Origin: Bacillota bacterium
Lineage (GTDB): Bacteria; Bacillota; Sulfobacillia; Sulfobacillales; Sulfobacillaceae
Assembly: GCA_021820965.1 (NCBI GenBank)
Contig: JAKACZ010000004.1
Span: 1-64,000 of the forward strand
Direction: 5' to 3'
DNA length: 64,000 nt
Made by a program: the position numbers and the translations under genes. Within the stretch, counting starts at the first letter, position 1; every line of letters begins with the position of its first letter. The notes under the pieces were generated by a model. That model was not told the origin of the DNA. It saw only the letters and a program-made list of their open reading frames with translations, and searched no databases. Positions 32,061 through 41,342 of this stretch are shown here, one piece after another.

Positions 32061-33479
32061 CAGTTCCCAACACGTTTACAGGCGCCCCCAGAGTGGCATG
32101 TATCGACCGGCCTCGACCGGATCGAAGATGACCCGTTTCGCTTCCGAGCCCAGGACTATGACATCCTCATCGACTCTCCGGCGGAAATCGGCACCCATCG
32201 CGTCCTGACCTTTGAGGTAGACGGAAAACGGCATGAATTGGCGGTTTGGGGCCATGGGAACGAGGATCTCGAAATATTGCTGAGCGACGTCAAAGCCATT
32301 GTCGAAGCTCAGCGGGATATCTTTGGAGGACTGCCGTATGAGCACTACACGTTCATCCTGCATCTGTCAGATCGGGGAACCGGAGGGCTGGAGCATCTTA
32401 ATTCCACCACGTGCGGGACTCAACGATTCGCCTTTAAGTCTCGCAAAAAGTACCGACGGGTACTGCAACTAATTTCCCATGAGTTCTTTCACCTATGGAA
32501 CGTTAAGCGCATCCACCCTGATGTGCTGGGTCCTTTTGATTACAATCGGGAAGTGTATACCCGCCTGCTGTGGGCAATGGAAGGTTTCACGGATTACTTT
32601 GCCACCCTGTCCCTGCGCCATGCCTCGCTCTTCAGTTCCAAAGAATATCTCGATAATATAGCTGATAATATTAAAGCCTACGAGAAAAAACCGGGGCGGC
32701 TGGTGCAAAGCCTGTCCGAATCCAGTTTCGACACCTGGATTAAGCTATACAAACCCGACGCAGACTCACCCAACCGCACAATCTCCTACTATCTCAAGGG
32801 TGACTTGGTCGGTACCTGCCTCGACCTTGAAATCCGACACCGCACGAACAACCAATATGGGCTAGACGAAGTGCTGCGGCGGTTATATGACCGCTACGGA
32901 GCGCATGGCACCGGATTCCCCGAATCGGTCTACCAAGAGACGATAGAAGAAGTGACGGTCTCCTCGTTTGAAGAGTTCTTCCACAACTACATTGACGGGG
33001 TGACTCCCGTTCCCTTTGACCATTTCCTCCGATATGCGGGATTGTCCCTGGAGCGCAAGTATAAAAATCCCGACTTTGACGAGGAGCACGATGAAAAGAA
33101 AGCCGAGCGTTCCGAGCCTACGGCCTGGCTGGGCCTCGACACCGTGGTTAGAGACGGACATAAGCTCACAGTTCAATACGTCTACACCAGCGGGCCGGCC
33201 CTTGGCCAGCTCAACCCGGACGATCAACTTCTAGCCATCAACGGATTTGAGGTGGCCACCGACGAGCAGCTGAAGGAGCGCATCGCCGTCGACGCCCGCG
33301 TTGGCGATACGGTGCAGGTCGCCGTCTTTCGCCGCGGAGAACTAATGACTACATCGGTGACCCTAGCGGCAGCGCCGGAGGACGAGGTCAAAGTTGTCCC
33401 CGTCACCAACCCGACCGTAGAGCAAAAGGTGCTTTATGAATCGTGGCTGAAGGCGCCCTGGCCTGGGGAAAACGTCTGA
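32061..33479 (+). pseudogene. M61 glycyl aminopeptidase with PDZ domain, N-terminus missing
   Basis: Homology starts at once after a TAA at 32058-32060: EWHVSTGLD, DYDILIDSPAEIGTHRVLTF, then the catalytic domain with HEFFHLWNVKRI (zinc motif HExxH) and GGLEH before it, EGFTDYFATL, and a C-terminal PDZ domain (AWLGLDTVVRDG...LNPDDQLLAINGFEVAT). M61 enzymes are normally about 590 residues; here the first 110-130 residues of the beta domain and any start codon are gone, and the first possible start is TTG 32238 without a ribosome binding site. The remaining frame is intact, so the loss is recent. Family members are acting aminopeptidases on N-terminal Gly/Ala. Confidence 0.75.
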
Positions 33480-33503
33480 TACATGTGCGCGACCCAACAA
33501 AAC

Positions 33504-33536
33504 GAGCCCCCTTCACTGCGAAGAGGGCTCCTTTTT
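33504..33536 (+). terminator. Rho-independent terminator
   Basis: GAGCCCCCTTC and GAAGAGGGCTC form a stem around ACTGC with TTTTT following. It ends the M61 remnant and separates it from the convergent MFS gene. Confidence 0.8.
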
Positions 33537-33558
33537 CGGTATCATGAGCGGATAGCGA

Positions 33559-34956
33559 TTACGCGTTCACCGCCTCGGTAATCTCATGCTGTTCCTCTCC
33601 CGAGATTTCCTCCAACGAGTGTTGGCTGGGCTCCGGCAATACCAAGGTCAAAAGAACGCCGACAATGGCAAAGACGAAGGTGATTAAGAGCGTCCCGTTC
33701 AACCCCAACCGAGCCTCAAGGAGCGGGAACACAAACACGCCAATGAACGCACCCACTTTGGCAAAACCGGCAGACAATCCGTGCCCGGTAGTCCGCATGC
33801 TGGTCGGATAGACTTCGGCCGCCATGACAAACGTGGTCGTGTTCGGTCCAAATTCGGCAAAGAAATAACTGGCGCCGAAGATGATGAGGAAAGGCAGCAC
33901 CAAGGTTGTCATATGCGGGACGATGCCAATAATGCCAAACGCGAGTCCCATACAGATAAAGCCAATGAGCTGCAGTCGTTTGTGGCCAATCTTGTCCATC
34001 TTTGCCACGGCCAGCGCGTAGCCCGGGACCGCTGCCACCGCGAATATGATGAGCGTCCATGCGTATGTGGCAATGGGAGAAGAACTCGGGGACACGGTCC
34101 CCAACACCAGCGGCATGGAAATTGAGTTGCCGTAGTAGGCATAGTCAAAGACAAACCACGAACCCGCCGTACCCAATAGATACAAGAGATACTTCGGGTT
34201 ACCGATGAATTGCCAGAAGTTGATGCGCGGGGTTCGGGAGTTGCGCACGGTGGCCGGCTGCAGCTCACGCCCAGCATAATCCATCAGACTCCGATGCGCT
34301 TCCTCCACGTTGCCTTGCACCCGAGCGACGTAGCGGGGTGACTCGGGCATGCCTAGCCGCATATAGATCACGGCCGCCGCCGGAATGGCGCCCAGACCTA
34401 ACATCAACCGCCACGCAATGTTGCCCGGAATTCCCGACCCTAGGAGCGTGATGGCTACGATCGGTCCCAGCACTAACCCCGCGGCTTGCATCGAAAACAC
34501 CAAGCCGACCAACTTGCCCCGGTCCTTCCGATTGGCGTATTCACTCATCAGCACGGCGCTGACCGGATAGTCCCCACCGATGCCTATTCCCAAAATGAAG
34601 CGGAAAATCAATAGCCAGGTAATGTTCGGCGAAAGGGCGGAAGCAATGGCTCCGAAGGCCATAATTATCGCCAGCATGCCGTAAATTCGCTTGCGACCCA
34701 CCACATCCGCCAGCCGGCCGAAGACGAAGGCTCCGACAAAGGCGGCAATCAAGGATGTGGATCCCAAAAGGCCCAGCTGAACGGTGGTTGGATGCCATTG
34801 GGCTTTGATCAGGACCAAAGCCGCTCCGATAATGAATAAATCATAGGCGTCGGTAAAAAACCCCATACCCGACGTGAGCACTGCCCGAAGATGAAAGAGA
34901 CTGAGCGGCGCGTCGTTCAGTTCGTCACTAACTGTTTTCGCGACGTGGGTGTCCAT
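33559..34956 (-). CDS. MFS transporter, PHS family, paralogue 2
   Basis: 465 residues. ATG 34956 follows AAGGGAGG and is preferred over the open frame to 34983. Same features as the paralogue at 24271: FFTDAYDLF, GRLADVVGRKR, GGDYPVSAVLMSEYANRKDR, and an almost identical C-terminal block HMTTLVLPFLIIFGASYFFA, EFGPNTTTF. N- and mid-regions differ more. Two close copies 8 kb apart imply a duplication followed by divergence, perhaps for different oxyanions or for high and low supply. Each is monocistronic. Confidence 0.85.
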   Translation of the reverse strand: MDTHVAKTVSDELNDAPLSLFHLRAVLTSGMGFFTDAYDLFIIGAALVLIKAQWHPTTVQLGLLGSTSLIAAFVGAFVFGRLADVVGRKRIYGMLAIIMAFGAIASALSPNITWLLIFRFILGIGIGGDYPVSAVLMSEYANRKDRGKLVGLVFSMQAAGLVLGPIVAITLLGSGIPGNIAWRLMLGLGAIPAAAVIYMRLGMPESPRYVARVQGNVEEAHRSLMDYAGRELQPATVRNSRTPRINFWQFIGNPKYLLYLLGTAGSWFVFDYAYYGNSISMPLVLGTVSPSSSPIATYAWTLIIFAVAAVPGYALAVAKMDKIGHKRLQLIGFICMGLAFGIIGIVPHMTTLVLPFLIIFGASYFFAEFGPNTTTFVMAAEVYPTSMRTTGHGLSAGFAKVGAFIGVFVFPLLEARLGLNGTLLITFVFAIVGVLLTLVLPEPSQHSLEEISGEEQHEITEAVNA

Positions 34957-35060
34957 GTAATACCTCCCTTTGATAGCAGGCACTAAGAGTGCATTCCACC
35001 GTCATTGTGGCGAAACAGTGTGAAATTCGCGTTGCCGTAGCATAAACTTTGCATAAAGAT

Positions 35061-35087
35061 GGCGGGAAGCTGGCATCGCTTCCCGCC
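35061..35087 (-). terminator. Hairpin terminator after the S53 protease
   Basis: GGCGGGAAGC and GCTTCCCGCC form a ten-base stem. Downstream on the minus strand reads ATCTTTATG; on the plus strand the stem is followed by GTTTTTC. It lies 30 bases beyond the protease stop. Confidence 0.65.
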
Positions 35088-35117
35088 GTTTTTCGGCACT
35101 GGTCGGGGGCTCCACGG

Positions 35118-36695
35118 TCAGCTGAGTTCCCCCACCAGCGTAGACGCGTTGGGGCTGCCCCATCCCGTGACGGCGTCCCACCCGGGGCCGCAGGAATATC
35201 CCGTAACCCCTCCGTAGCTGTTGTTTCCCTGGGTAATGTCGTGAAACGCCGACGTTGGGCCCAAGTTATATAAATCGGGGTTGCTGTAGCCAATGGCCCC
35301 CTTTTGCGCTTGCGACCGAGCTTGATTGAGCACGGCCCACAGCGCTGCCCAGAGGGGAGAGGCGGCCGAAGTGCCCCCGACCACTGTCGGCGATCCCTGA
35401 AAAACCACGGCATAGCCTGTATCGGGGTCGGCGTTAGCCGCGACATCCGGCACGCCCCGTCCCGGCTTGTCGCCCGCTTTCACCGGGAGGCTCAGTGAAC
35501 TCTGATAGCCCGGTTGGGGAAACACTTGACTAATACCTCCGCCAGACGCCCCATTATTATTCGTGTCGGTCCATCCAGTCTCACTCTTAATGGTGCCGTC
35601 CGGATTCAACTCAAGGTGAGTGCCCCCGACCGCCACCGCGTGTGGGCAATTGGCGGGCGCATCCACATGGGGGATCGGCTGTCCTGGACCATGCAGGCCA
35701 TAAGCCCCTTCATCGCCTGAGGCCACGAAGACGGTAATCCCCGACAGCCCGCCTTCGCCTATCACCGAATCCCATGCGTGCATTTCCGTGGCGGGAAACC
35801 GGGTTTCGCCGTCTCCATAGCTGATGGACAGGACGGAGGGTTTGTGGGCACTATCGTGCACGGCATAGTCAAGCGCTTTCAGCACCGACAGACCGAACGA
35901 CTGGTCGCTGGAGCCGGCGCTGGCCTCATAAACTACCAGTGTTGCACCCGGAGCCATCGCTCCGGCCCACTCCACGTCCAAGGTCGCCTCCATGTCCTGG
36001 GAACTGATACCACCATCGTTGGCCGTGCCATCTACCGACACAAACTCCAGTGGCGGCGGCATGATATTCATCGATTGCCAGAACTGTTGCACGTCGTTGG
36101 TGCTGTACCCGTTGGAGAACTCGAGCAGGCCAATGGTCTGGCCGGTTCCGTCAAATTGGCCGGGAAATTGGTACGCAGTTTTCAAGTCCGCCGGGAAGAA
36201 TCCCTGCCCTTGGTTGGCCAGCTGCTCGGTCCGATGGGGCTTTCGAAATTGGGGAATCAGCCGTACCACATTTTCCAACCCGACAATGCCAACAACCCAC
36301 GGAGCTACCCAGTCAGGCACCGCTGGTTCCTGGTTGGGGCGATAAAGTCGTTGGTCGGACTCCTGGCGAAAGTCAAACCCTATTTGAAAGGTGGCCGCTA
36401 CGGCCTCAAACGTGCCTTCGACCCACAAAATTAATGGGCTTTCACGCGTGATGGTCAGCCCCCCGCCGCTTAACCAATCGCGCATCTTTTCGCGCACATC
36501 GCGCGGAATGCCGTGTTGCTGATGAAGATCATCCGCCGTCCAAGAACGCTCACGTTCCCGCATGGTGCGAAAAGCCCCATCTTCGTCGCGGAGCCTAAGG
36601 GTCACGGCCAGTTCGATGTGGTCCGAACCCACCAGCGACTGGGTCCATGCATCGTCATTGCTCGAAGGAATCAAATGCCCCGATATCCGCAACAC
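35118..36695 (-). CDS. Sedolisin/kumamolisin-type acid serine protease (S53)
   Basis: 525 residues; GTG 36695 has GAAAGGAGG upstream. Residues 1-165 are the S53 pro-domain (LAVTLRLRDEDG, RDVREKMRDWLSGGGL, FEAVAATF). The triad is Glu236 and Asp240 in SQDMEATLDVEWAG and Ser443 in GGTSAASP, with the oxyanion Asp328 in ASGDEGAYG. The C-terminal calcium site lies in DITQGNNSYGG...GWDAVTGWGSPN. No signal peptide, as in other kumamolisins. These peptidases work at pH 3-4, so its presence supports an acidophilic host. Full length for the family without a C-terminal pre-peptidase domain. Confidence 0.92.
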   Translation of the reverse strand: MLRISGHLIPSSNDDAWTQSLVGSDHIELAVTLRLRDEDGAFRTMRERERSWTADDLHQQHGIPRDVREKMRDWLSGGGLTITRESPLILWVEGTFEAVAATFQIGFDFRQESDQRLYRPNQEPAVPDWVAPWVVGIVGLENVVRLIPQFRKPHRTEQLANQGQGFFPADLKTAYQFPGQFDGTGQTIGLLEFSNGYSTNDVQQFWQSMNIMPPPLEFVSVDGTANDGGISSQDMEATLDVEWAGAMAPGATLVVYEASAGSSDQSFGLSVLKALDYAVHDSAHKPSVLSISYGDGETRFPATEMHAWDSVIGEGGLSGITVFVASGDEGAYGLHGPGQPIPHVDAPANCPHAVAVGGTHLELNPDGTIKSETGWTDTNNNGASGGGISQVFPQPGYQSSLSLPVKAGDKPGRGVPDVAANADPDTGYAVVFQGSPTVVGGTSAASPLWAALWAVLNQARSQAQKGAIGYSNPDLYNLGPTSAFHDITQGNNSYGGVTGYSCGPGWDAVTGWGSPNASTLVGELS

Positions 36696-36748
36696 TTCCG
36701 CCTCCTTTCGCGATCCATCCTATGGCGATATATCCCATAATGTTCCAA

Positions 36749-37216
36749 CTATCGAGGAATGCCCCACGGTGTCAACTGATGAGGTGTTTGCACCTGGCAG
36801 CCCGGACATAAGACTCTTAACTCAATATAGCCTCGAGAATCGGGCGGCAGTGCGTTCGACAACCCCTCCGACACTTCACCAGGCGGAACCTCTTGTCTGC
36901 AGCGGCCGCAAATCCGGAGCGCCCGAAACCATGGAATTGCTTCGTCGGCTAAGGTTTCACCAATATCCTGGTGCAACACAAAGACCGGGCCTGACCGGTC
37001 ACCTTGGTCGAGTGCGCGCTGAATCGCAGCCCGTCCCACCTTTTCCATCAATGAGATCTCGCTGTCGAACGGATGTGCCCGGGTCAACAGAAGCCACAGC
37101 GTTCGGGGTACAACGGCCGAAATCATATCCGTTCCGTCGCCGCCCGGCAGCGAAAAAATAGCCCACGGCCCCTCCGGGGCATCGCCGAGCAGGTGCAATA
37201 AGTCAATACGCGGCAA
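36749..37216 (-). CDS. Hypothetical protein with zinc-ribbon-like Cys pairs
   Basis: 155 residues from TTG 37216, with AGGAGG seven to eight bases upstream. The N-terminal half is a small alpha/beta domain (MPRIDLLHLLGDAPEGPWAI). The C-terminal half has ICGRCRQ and LCPGCQV, two C-x2-C pairs about 38 residues apart, as in zinc ribbons. It lies upstream of the protease on the same strand with a 53-base gap and could be cotranscribed. Family not recognised. Confidence 0.55.
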   Translation of the reverse strand: MPRIDLLHLLGDAPEGPWAIFSLPGGDGTDMISAVVPRTLWLLLTRAHPFDSEISLMEKVGRAAIQRALDQGDRSGPVFVLHQDIGETLADEAIPWFRALRICGRCRQEVPPGEVSEGLSNALPPDSRGYIELRVLCPGCQVQTPHQLTPWGIPR

Positions 37217-37676
37217 AACCGCCCCTCCTGTCTTTTGACCAAATGCTTAGATTTAGTTTATCAATATTGGCTTAGCACGAAAACCCAAGGATTGCCAAAC
37301 CAGTAGCACGGGTCGGCGGCAATTGGGCCCGACCTACACACTCCTGCTGCACCTCAGCCCACGCGCCGTATGGTACTCAGGATAGGTACCACGAGCGCAA
37401 CCTAAACTGTTTACATAAAAGTCTTCCCAGAGTCCTCAAAATGAGTTTCGCACTGCGCTCCAAAAGCCTTTGGCTAACGTTACGACGGCGGAGATTGGAG
37501 GCTGGAAAGGGTTTTTCGCCCGCTCAGAGAGGTGCTGCCGGCTTCCCACCGGCAATCCCTCTAACGAGTATGACGCCCAACGTGTAAACTGTAAGTACGA
37601 TCAGATTCTGAGCTCCACAGGTGCGCCCCTCGTATTGCAGACTTCCGCATCAAATTCGACGGTCAGCCGTTAAAGA
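37217..37676. other. Gene-free interval with nested hairpin
   Basis: No gene seen. A nested stem (AGAGG/CCTCT outside, GCCGG/CCGGC inside) spans 37528-37562. It lacks a U-run, so it is not a standard terminator, and I recognise no riboswitch class. Confidence 0.35.
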
Positions 37677-37889
37677 CTACAGGTGCATACCCCAGCCACC
37701 GGTACTGTTCGCGGTGTAGTGCCATCCGCCGAATAGGATACCAGCCATAACGATGATGCGAAATGCCTGCCAATACTCAATTTCCGGCAGATGAAAGACT
37801 TGCGGGCGGGTGATGTTCCACAACCACCGAAAAATCCCCGGAACTACGAAGATAAATAGAATCACAAACACAATGAATCCAAAAGCCAT
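37677..37889 (-). CDS. Small membrane protein of Bacillota type
   Basis: 70 residues starting MAFGFIVFVILFIFVVPGIF, with AAAAAGGAGAT upstream of the ATG. Two membrane segments flank the stretch LWNITRPQVFHLPEIEYWQA, and FGGWHY follows. The pattern W-N-x-x-x-P-x-x-F-x-L-P-x-I-x-W-Q-A with a later LFGG occurs in many short, uncharacterised membrane proteins of Bacillota and others. Function unknown; monocistronic. Confidence 0.7.
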   Translation of the reverse strand: MAFGFIVFVILFIFVVPGIFRWLWNITRPQVFHLPEIEYWQAFRIIVMAGILFGGWHYTANSTGGWGMHL

Positions 37890-38162
37890 TTCATTCCATC
37901 TCCTTTTTCCACGAGTATAGCGGAGATGCTCCGAAAAGGGCCACGATTATCGCTGCTATGGTCTCGCCTGAAAGAGAAAATGGAATCAGGGAAGGGATCC
38001 GACCGCCCCCACGGAACTCTTGCGGAATTAAGTCATCAGGATGCGAACGGACAGGACTGAGACTTCGCTATAGAACGCCCGGATAACGCATGGGGATTCT
38101 CGTCGCGGTTCAGCGCAGACGAGCCAGCCCCTATTTGGCAATCACGGATGCGACACGATTTT

Positions 38163-39566
38163 TCAATGAGCGCCGCGCTGTTGAAAAACGGCGGGTATCG
38201 TCTTGGCCAGAATCTTCAAATCGAGCGCTAGTGACCAGCCGTCAATATACTCCATGTCGAGTCGCATCCAATCTTGAAAATCGATGTCATTGCGGCCCGA
38301 AATTTGCCACAGGCAGGTAATACCAGGCCGTACGGAAAGCCGCTTGCGATAGTCGGGACCATAGAGCTTCACTTCGCTCGGCAAGGCGGGCCTGGGACCC
38401 ACCATGCTCATGTGTCCGACAAACACATTAAAAAGCTGGGGCAATTCATCAAGACTGGTCTTTCGCAGCCACTTGCCCACGCGGGTTACCCGGGGGTCGT
38501 CGGGAATCTTGAATACCGGCCCCGACATGATATTCAGATGGCGCAGATCCTCCCGAAGTTCTTCCGCGTTGGGCACCATCGTGCGGAACTTCAGGCAAGG
38601 AAATTGGCGGCCATTCAGGCCAACCCGCTGTTGCACAAACAGCACCGGTCCTTTGGGATCGTCAATCTTCAATGCCACTGCTACCGCAAGCATGACGGGC
38701 AAGGTGAGAATAATTCCAATGAAGGAGACAACAATATCCACGGTGCGCTTCACCAGTGAACGAGATGTCTCATGTGCGAGCGATGAGTCTACCACTAAGA
38801 CCGAGTTGCCGTAAAAATCGTACAAACGGGACCGATGTGCCAACGCGCCCATCTCATCCAGCACCAGCCGAACTTCCTTGCCCTGCTGTCGCGCCATTTG
38901 AATCGCGGGCATCAAGAGCTCCTCGGTCGCCGGCATGGCGATTACCAGCGTGTCCACAATGGTGGAGGAAAACAGCTGACCTAATCGTTCCACCGCGGCA
39001 CGCGCGGCTGTGTCTTCCCCCTGTTCCACCGGCAGTTCATCAACCACCTGCATTCCTGCCTCGGGAACGCTGGCCACAGTTTCACTAAAGATACGCACTC
39101 GGCGTGGGTATCCCACCACCACCAACCGGCGCTGATCGCGTCCGCTGAGACGGAAGTGGCCCACCGATAACTTAATGACGGAGTGCACTACGGTTTGAAA
39201 GACTAACGCCACCAGCGGAAACATCAAAAAAATTGCCCGTGAAAACCACGTAGCCTTCAGAACAAAAATGAGAAGGGCCATGGCGATGCCAATCTCCACA
39301 CAGGAGACCGCCAGCATACCGACTTCGGCGGGAAGCTGATTCCACCGCCGGGAATACCCCCGAAAATTAAGTTTTAATGCCAGCCAAGCAACGGCCAGCA
39401 CAAATATTGAGAAGGAAAAATAGGCTGACACGAGATGAACAGTGGCGACCCGCGGATTAAACCAAGCGAGATAGGCGTGAATAACAAAGAGATAGGCAAC
39501 GTACGCCGCAGCTGTGTCGACAAAAACCGCAAGTTCGTCCCACCGATTGGTCCGACCCCGAAACAT
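38163..39566 (-). CDS. Polyprenyl glycosylphosphotransferase (WbaP/WcaJ type)
   Basis: 467 residues; ATG 39566 follows GGCAAGGAGGG. Four or five N-terminal membrane helices, a central Rossmann-like domain (RRLVVVGYPRRVRIFSETVA), then the catalytic domain: KRTVDIVVSFIGIILTLPVM, the DDPKGPVLFVQQRVGLNGR block, KFRTM, and KTSLDELPQLFNVFVGHMSM with GPRP. It transfers a hexose-1-phosphate to undecaprenyl phosphate and so starts a surface polysaccharide repeat unit. It stands at the edge of the polysaccharide locus and is one of two initiating enzymes in the window. Confidence 0.9.
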   Translation of the reverse strand: MFRGRTNRWDELAVFVDTAAAYVAYLFVIHAYLAWFNPRVATVHLVSAYFSFSIFVLAVAWLALKLNFRGYSRRWNQLPAEVGMLAVSCVEIGIAMALLIFVLKATWFSRAIFLMFPLVALVFQTVVHSVIKLSVGHFRLSGRDQRRLVVVGYPRRVRIFSETVASVPEAGMQVVDELPVEQGEDTAARAAVERLGQLFSSTIVDTLVIAMPATEELLMPAIQMARQQGKEVRLVLDEMGALAHRSRLYDFYGNSVLVVDSSLAHETSRSLVKRTVDIVVSFIGIILTLPVMLAVAVALKIDDPKGPVLFVQQRVGLNGRQFPCLKFRTMVPNAEELREDLRHLNIMSGPVFKIPDDPRVTRVGKWLRKTSLDELPQLFNVFVGHMSMVGPRPALPSEVKLYGPDYRKRLSVRPGITCLWQISGRNDIDFQDWMRLDMEYIDGWSLALDLKILAKTIPAVFQQRGAH

Positions 39567-39882
39567 CCATTTCCCTCCTTGCCATTCCTATTATAATCGT
39601 CCTTAAAGTTTTGCGTAAGGGTAAGAATATTTCCTTTTTCCGCCTCGGCGGGGAATTTTCTCGTCACCCCTCGGTATTTGCCCAAAAACCATACTATACC
39701 GCGTGCGCAACACTTTCGATTTTTAGACCATCGTTCAGCAAAGTTTCAGCCAAAAGCGTGCGACACGCCGTCACGACGCCTCAAATTTTCAGCCGCGCGA
39801 ACGGTGTCCTGGTAGCCCATGCCTATTTGACAACGGTCTGACCCAGGCTTCATCATGGTAGCAGAGGACGGGAGGGATAGCG
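39567..39882. other. Divergent intergenic region
   Basis: No gene. It separates the divergently transcribed glycosylphosphotransferase and membrane-protein genes and must contain both promoters. TTGACA at 39827-39832 is a good -35, with a weak TCATCA at 17 bases distance, pointing to the plus-strand gene. Confidence 0.35.
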
Positions 39883-40329
39883 GTGCGGCAGAGAGTCTTG
39901 CCCTATCGCCCGACAGCTGTGGCACTGGGGGTGCTGGCGCTATTAAATGTGGCCTGGCTTCGGCATTATGCCATCTCAACCGCAATCGCCATCGTCTTGT
40001 ACTTATTGGTATTTTTACTGGCCTTTTTCGGCGGCCGCCGGGCGCGCCTGCTCAAGCGGGCGCCGGGCTGGTACGGTGCCTCCATTGGCGTGTTATTCGG
40101 GGTGGTCGCGGGATTGGGCTCATTTCTAATACGGGATTCCTTACGCGACATCGATGTTCCCGCCCATACTGCGGTCCGGCTTAAGCTTCTGGCTTGGGCC
40201 AATTCCCCGGACGGACACCTCGCAGCCTTAGCCACCGCGATGATCGCATTTGGCATCATCACCCTTATTGCCGGCTTGGTCGGCGGAATTAGCGTGAAAG
40301 ACCCAAACGATAGCAGCGATACGGCTTAG
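39883..40329 (+). CDS. Four-helix membrane protein of unknown function
   Basis: 148 residues from GTG 39883 after GGGAGGGATAGC. Four hydrophobic segments (about 12-26, 30-48, 66-82, 112-132), with a charged RRARLLKRAPG loop between TM2 and TM3. It faces the convergent glycosyltransferase gene, overlapping its 3' end by four bases. It could be the polysaccharide locus' accessory membrane protein, but it is too small for a Wzx flippase. Family not recognised. Confidence 0.6.
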   Translation: MRQRVLPYRPTAVALGVLALLNVAWLRHYAISTAIAIVLYLLVFLLAFFGGRRARLLKRAPGWYGASIGVLFGVVAGLGSFLIRDSLRDIDVPAHTAVRLKLLAWANSPDGHLAALATAMIAFGIITLIAGLVGGISVKDPNDSSDTA

Positions 40330-41342
40330 GTTGCAACCGAGAAGGCGGAGAGCCACGCGTTAAGCCGCTCCGGTCCGACGATGGGAGGCATTCTTTCATA
40401 CACACTGGGAGTCTCTAGAAGTTCGACTAGATTCATGACGGTGGGTTCTTTCATGAGTCGATCTCGGGCCAAGTCGGGCAATCGCTCCTCGATTACGGGT
40501 AATGCGGTCGCAACAATCGGGGTCCCCACCGCCAGGGCCGCGTCCACGTCAAATGCCATCCCGTCCTGGAACTGAGGGGCGACTAAAAGGTTCGCCCGCT
40601 TGATCCAGGCGCCCCAGCCGCTAGGCTGCGACACGAAGTGGGCGTTCATCCCCAGTGTCTGGGCATACGCTCGCAAACGCGGGCCATCCGGCCCGTCTCC
40701 CAGCACCATCAGTGAGAATTCCCGTCCTCGATCGCGCAGCACGGTGACCGCGTTTATTAGCGCGTCCAGGCCTTTGGGGGCATTAAGGACACCCGCCACC
40801 GCCAGCACCGGGCCCGTGGTATCAAAGATCGGCACCCGCTCAAGCGCCCTCAAGAGTCCCCAATCGACAAGCGGGGGAAGCAGCCACAAGCGGCTTTCCA
40901 GCACCGGGCGGCGGCTGAACACGGCGCGGTATCCCGTGCGGCTTATGGTCAAAACACCGTCAAAGCGCGCATAGGCAGACACGTCAACCACACCCGGGAT
41001 ATCGGCTTGGCGAGCAAACAAGTAGGCGCGTGCGGAGGGATCCAAGCACTCCAGCACCTGAAACTCTGTACGTAAGTCCATATCCGAGACAATCCGATCG
41101 AAAGAGCTCATGAGTCGCGCAAGGGTACGCTGACGCGGGCGCAACCACTGACGGCCCGCCATCAGAGGCGGGGCCACGCTGATAGAGGAGGGCCACGGAA
41201 TCGGGGGGCCGGCAGGGGGCTTAAGCGGCTGCACCGTCACGGGATATCCAGCGTTCCGCAACACCTCACATGCCCAGCGGCATGCCAAGCTACCCTCGTT
41301 CCAGCCGGCATCCCCAATGATCCAAAGAAAAGAAGGTTTCAC
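40326..41342 (-). CDS. Glycosyltransferase family 4-like protein
   Basis: 338 residues. GTG 41342 overlaps the epimerase stop (GTGA) and is preferred over the frame opening at 41417. The C-terminal GT-B half is clear: GPVLAVAGVLNAPKGLDALI, LMVLGDGPDGPRLRAYAQTL, and FQDGMAFDVDAALAVGTPIV with the Glu replaced by Asp in the E-x7-E type motif. The N-terminal half is less typical (PSFLWIIGDAGWNEGSLACR). It is the last gene of an eight-gene minus-strand polysaccharide operon. Confidence 0.7.
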   Translation of the reverse strand: MKPSFLWIIGDAGWNEGSLACRWACEVLRNAGYPVTVQPLKPPAGPPIPWPSSISVAPPLMAGRQWLRPRQRTLARLMSSFDRIVSDMDLRTEFQVLECLDPSARAYLFARQADIPGVVDVSAYARFDGVLTISRTGYRAVFSRRPVLESRLWLLPPLVDWGLLRALERVPIFDTTGPVLAVAGVLNAPKGLDALINAVTVLRDRGREFSLMVLGDGPDGPRLRAYAQTLGMNAHFVSQPSGWGAWIKRANLLVAPQFQDGMAFDVDAALAVGTPIVATALPVIEERLPDLARDRLMKEPTVMNLVELLETPSVYERMPPIVGPERLNAWLSAFSVAT

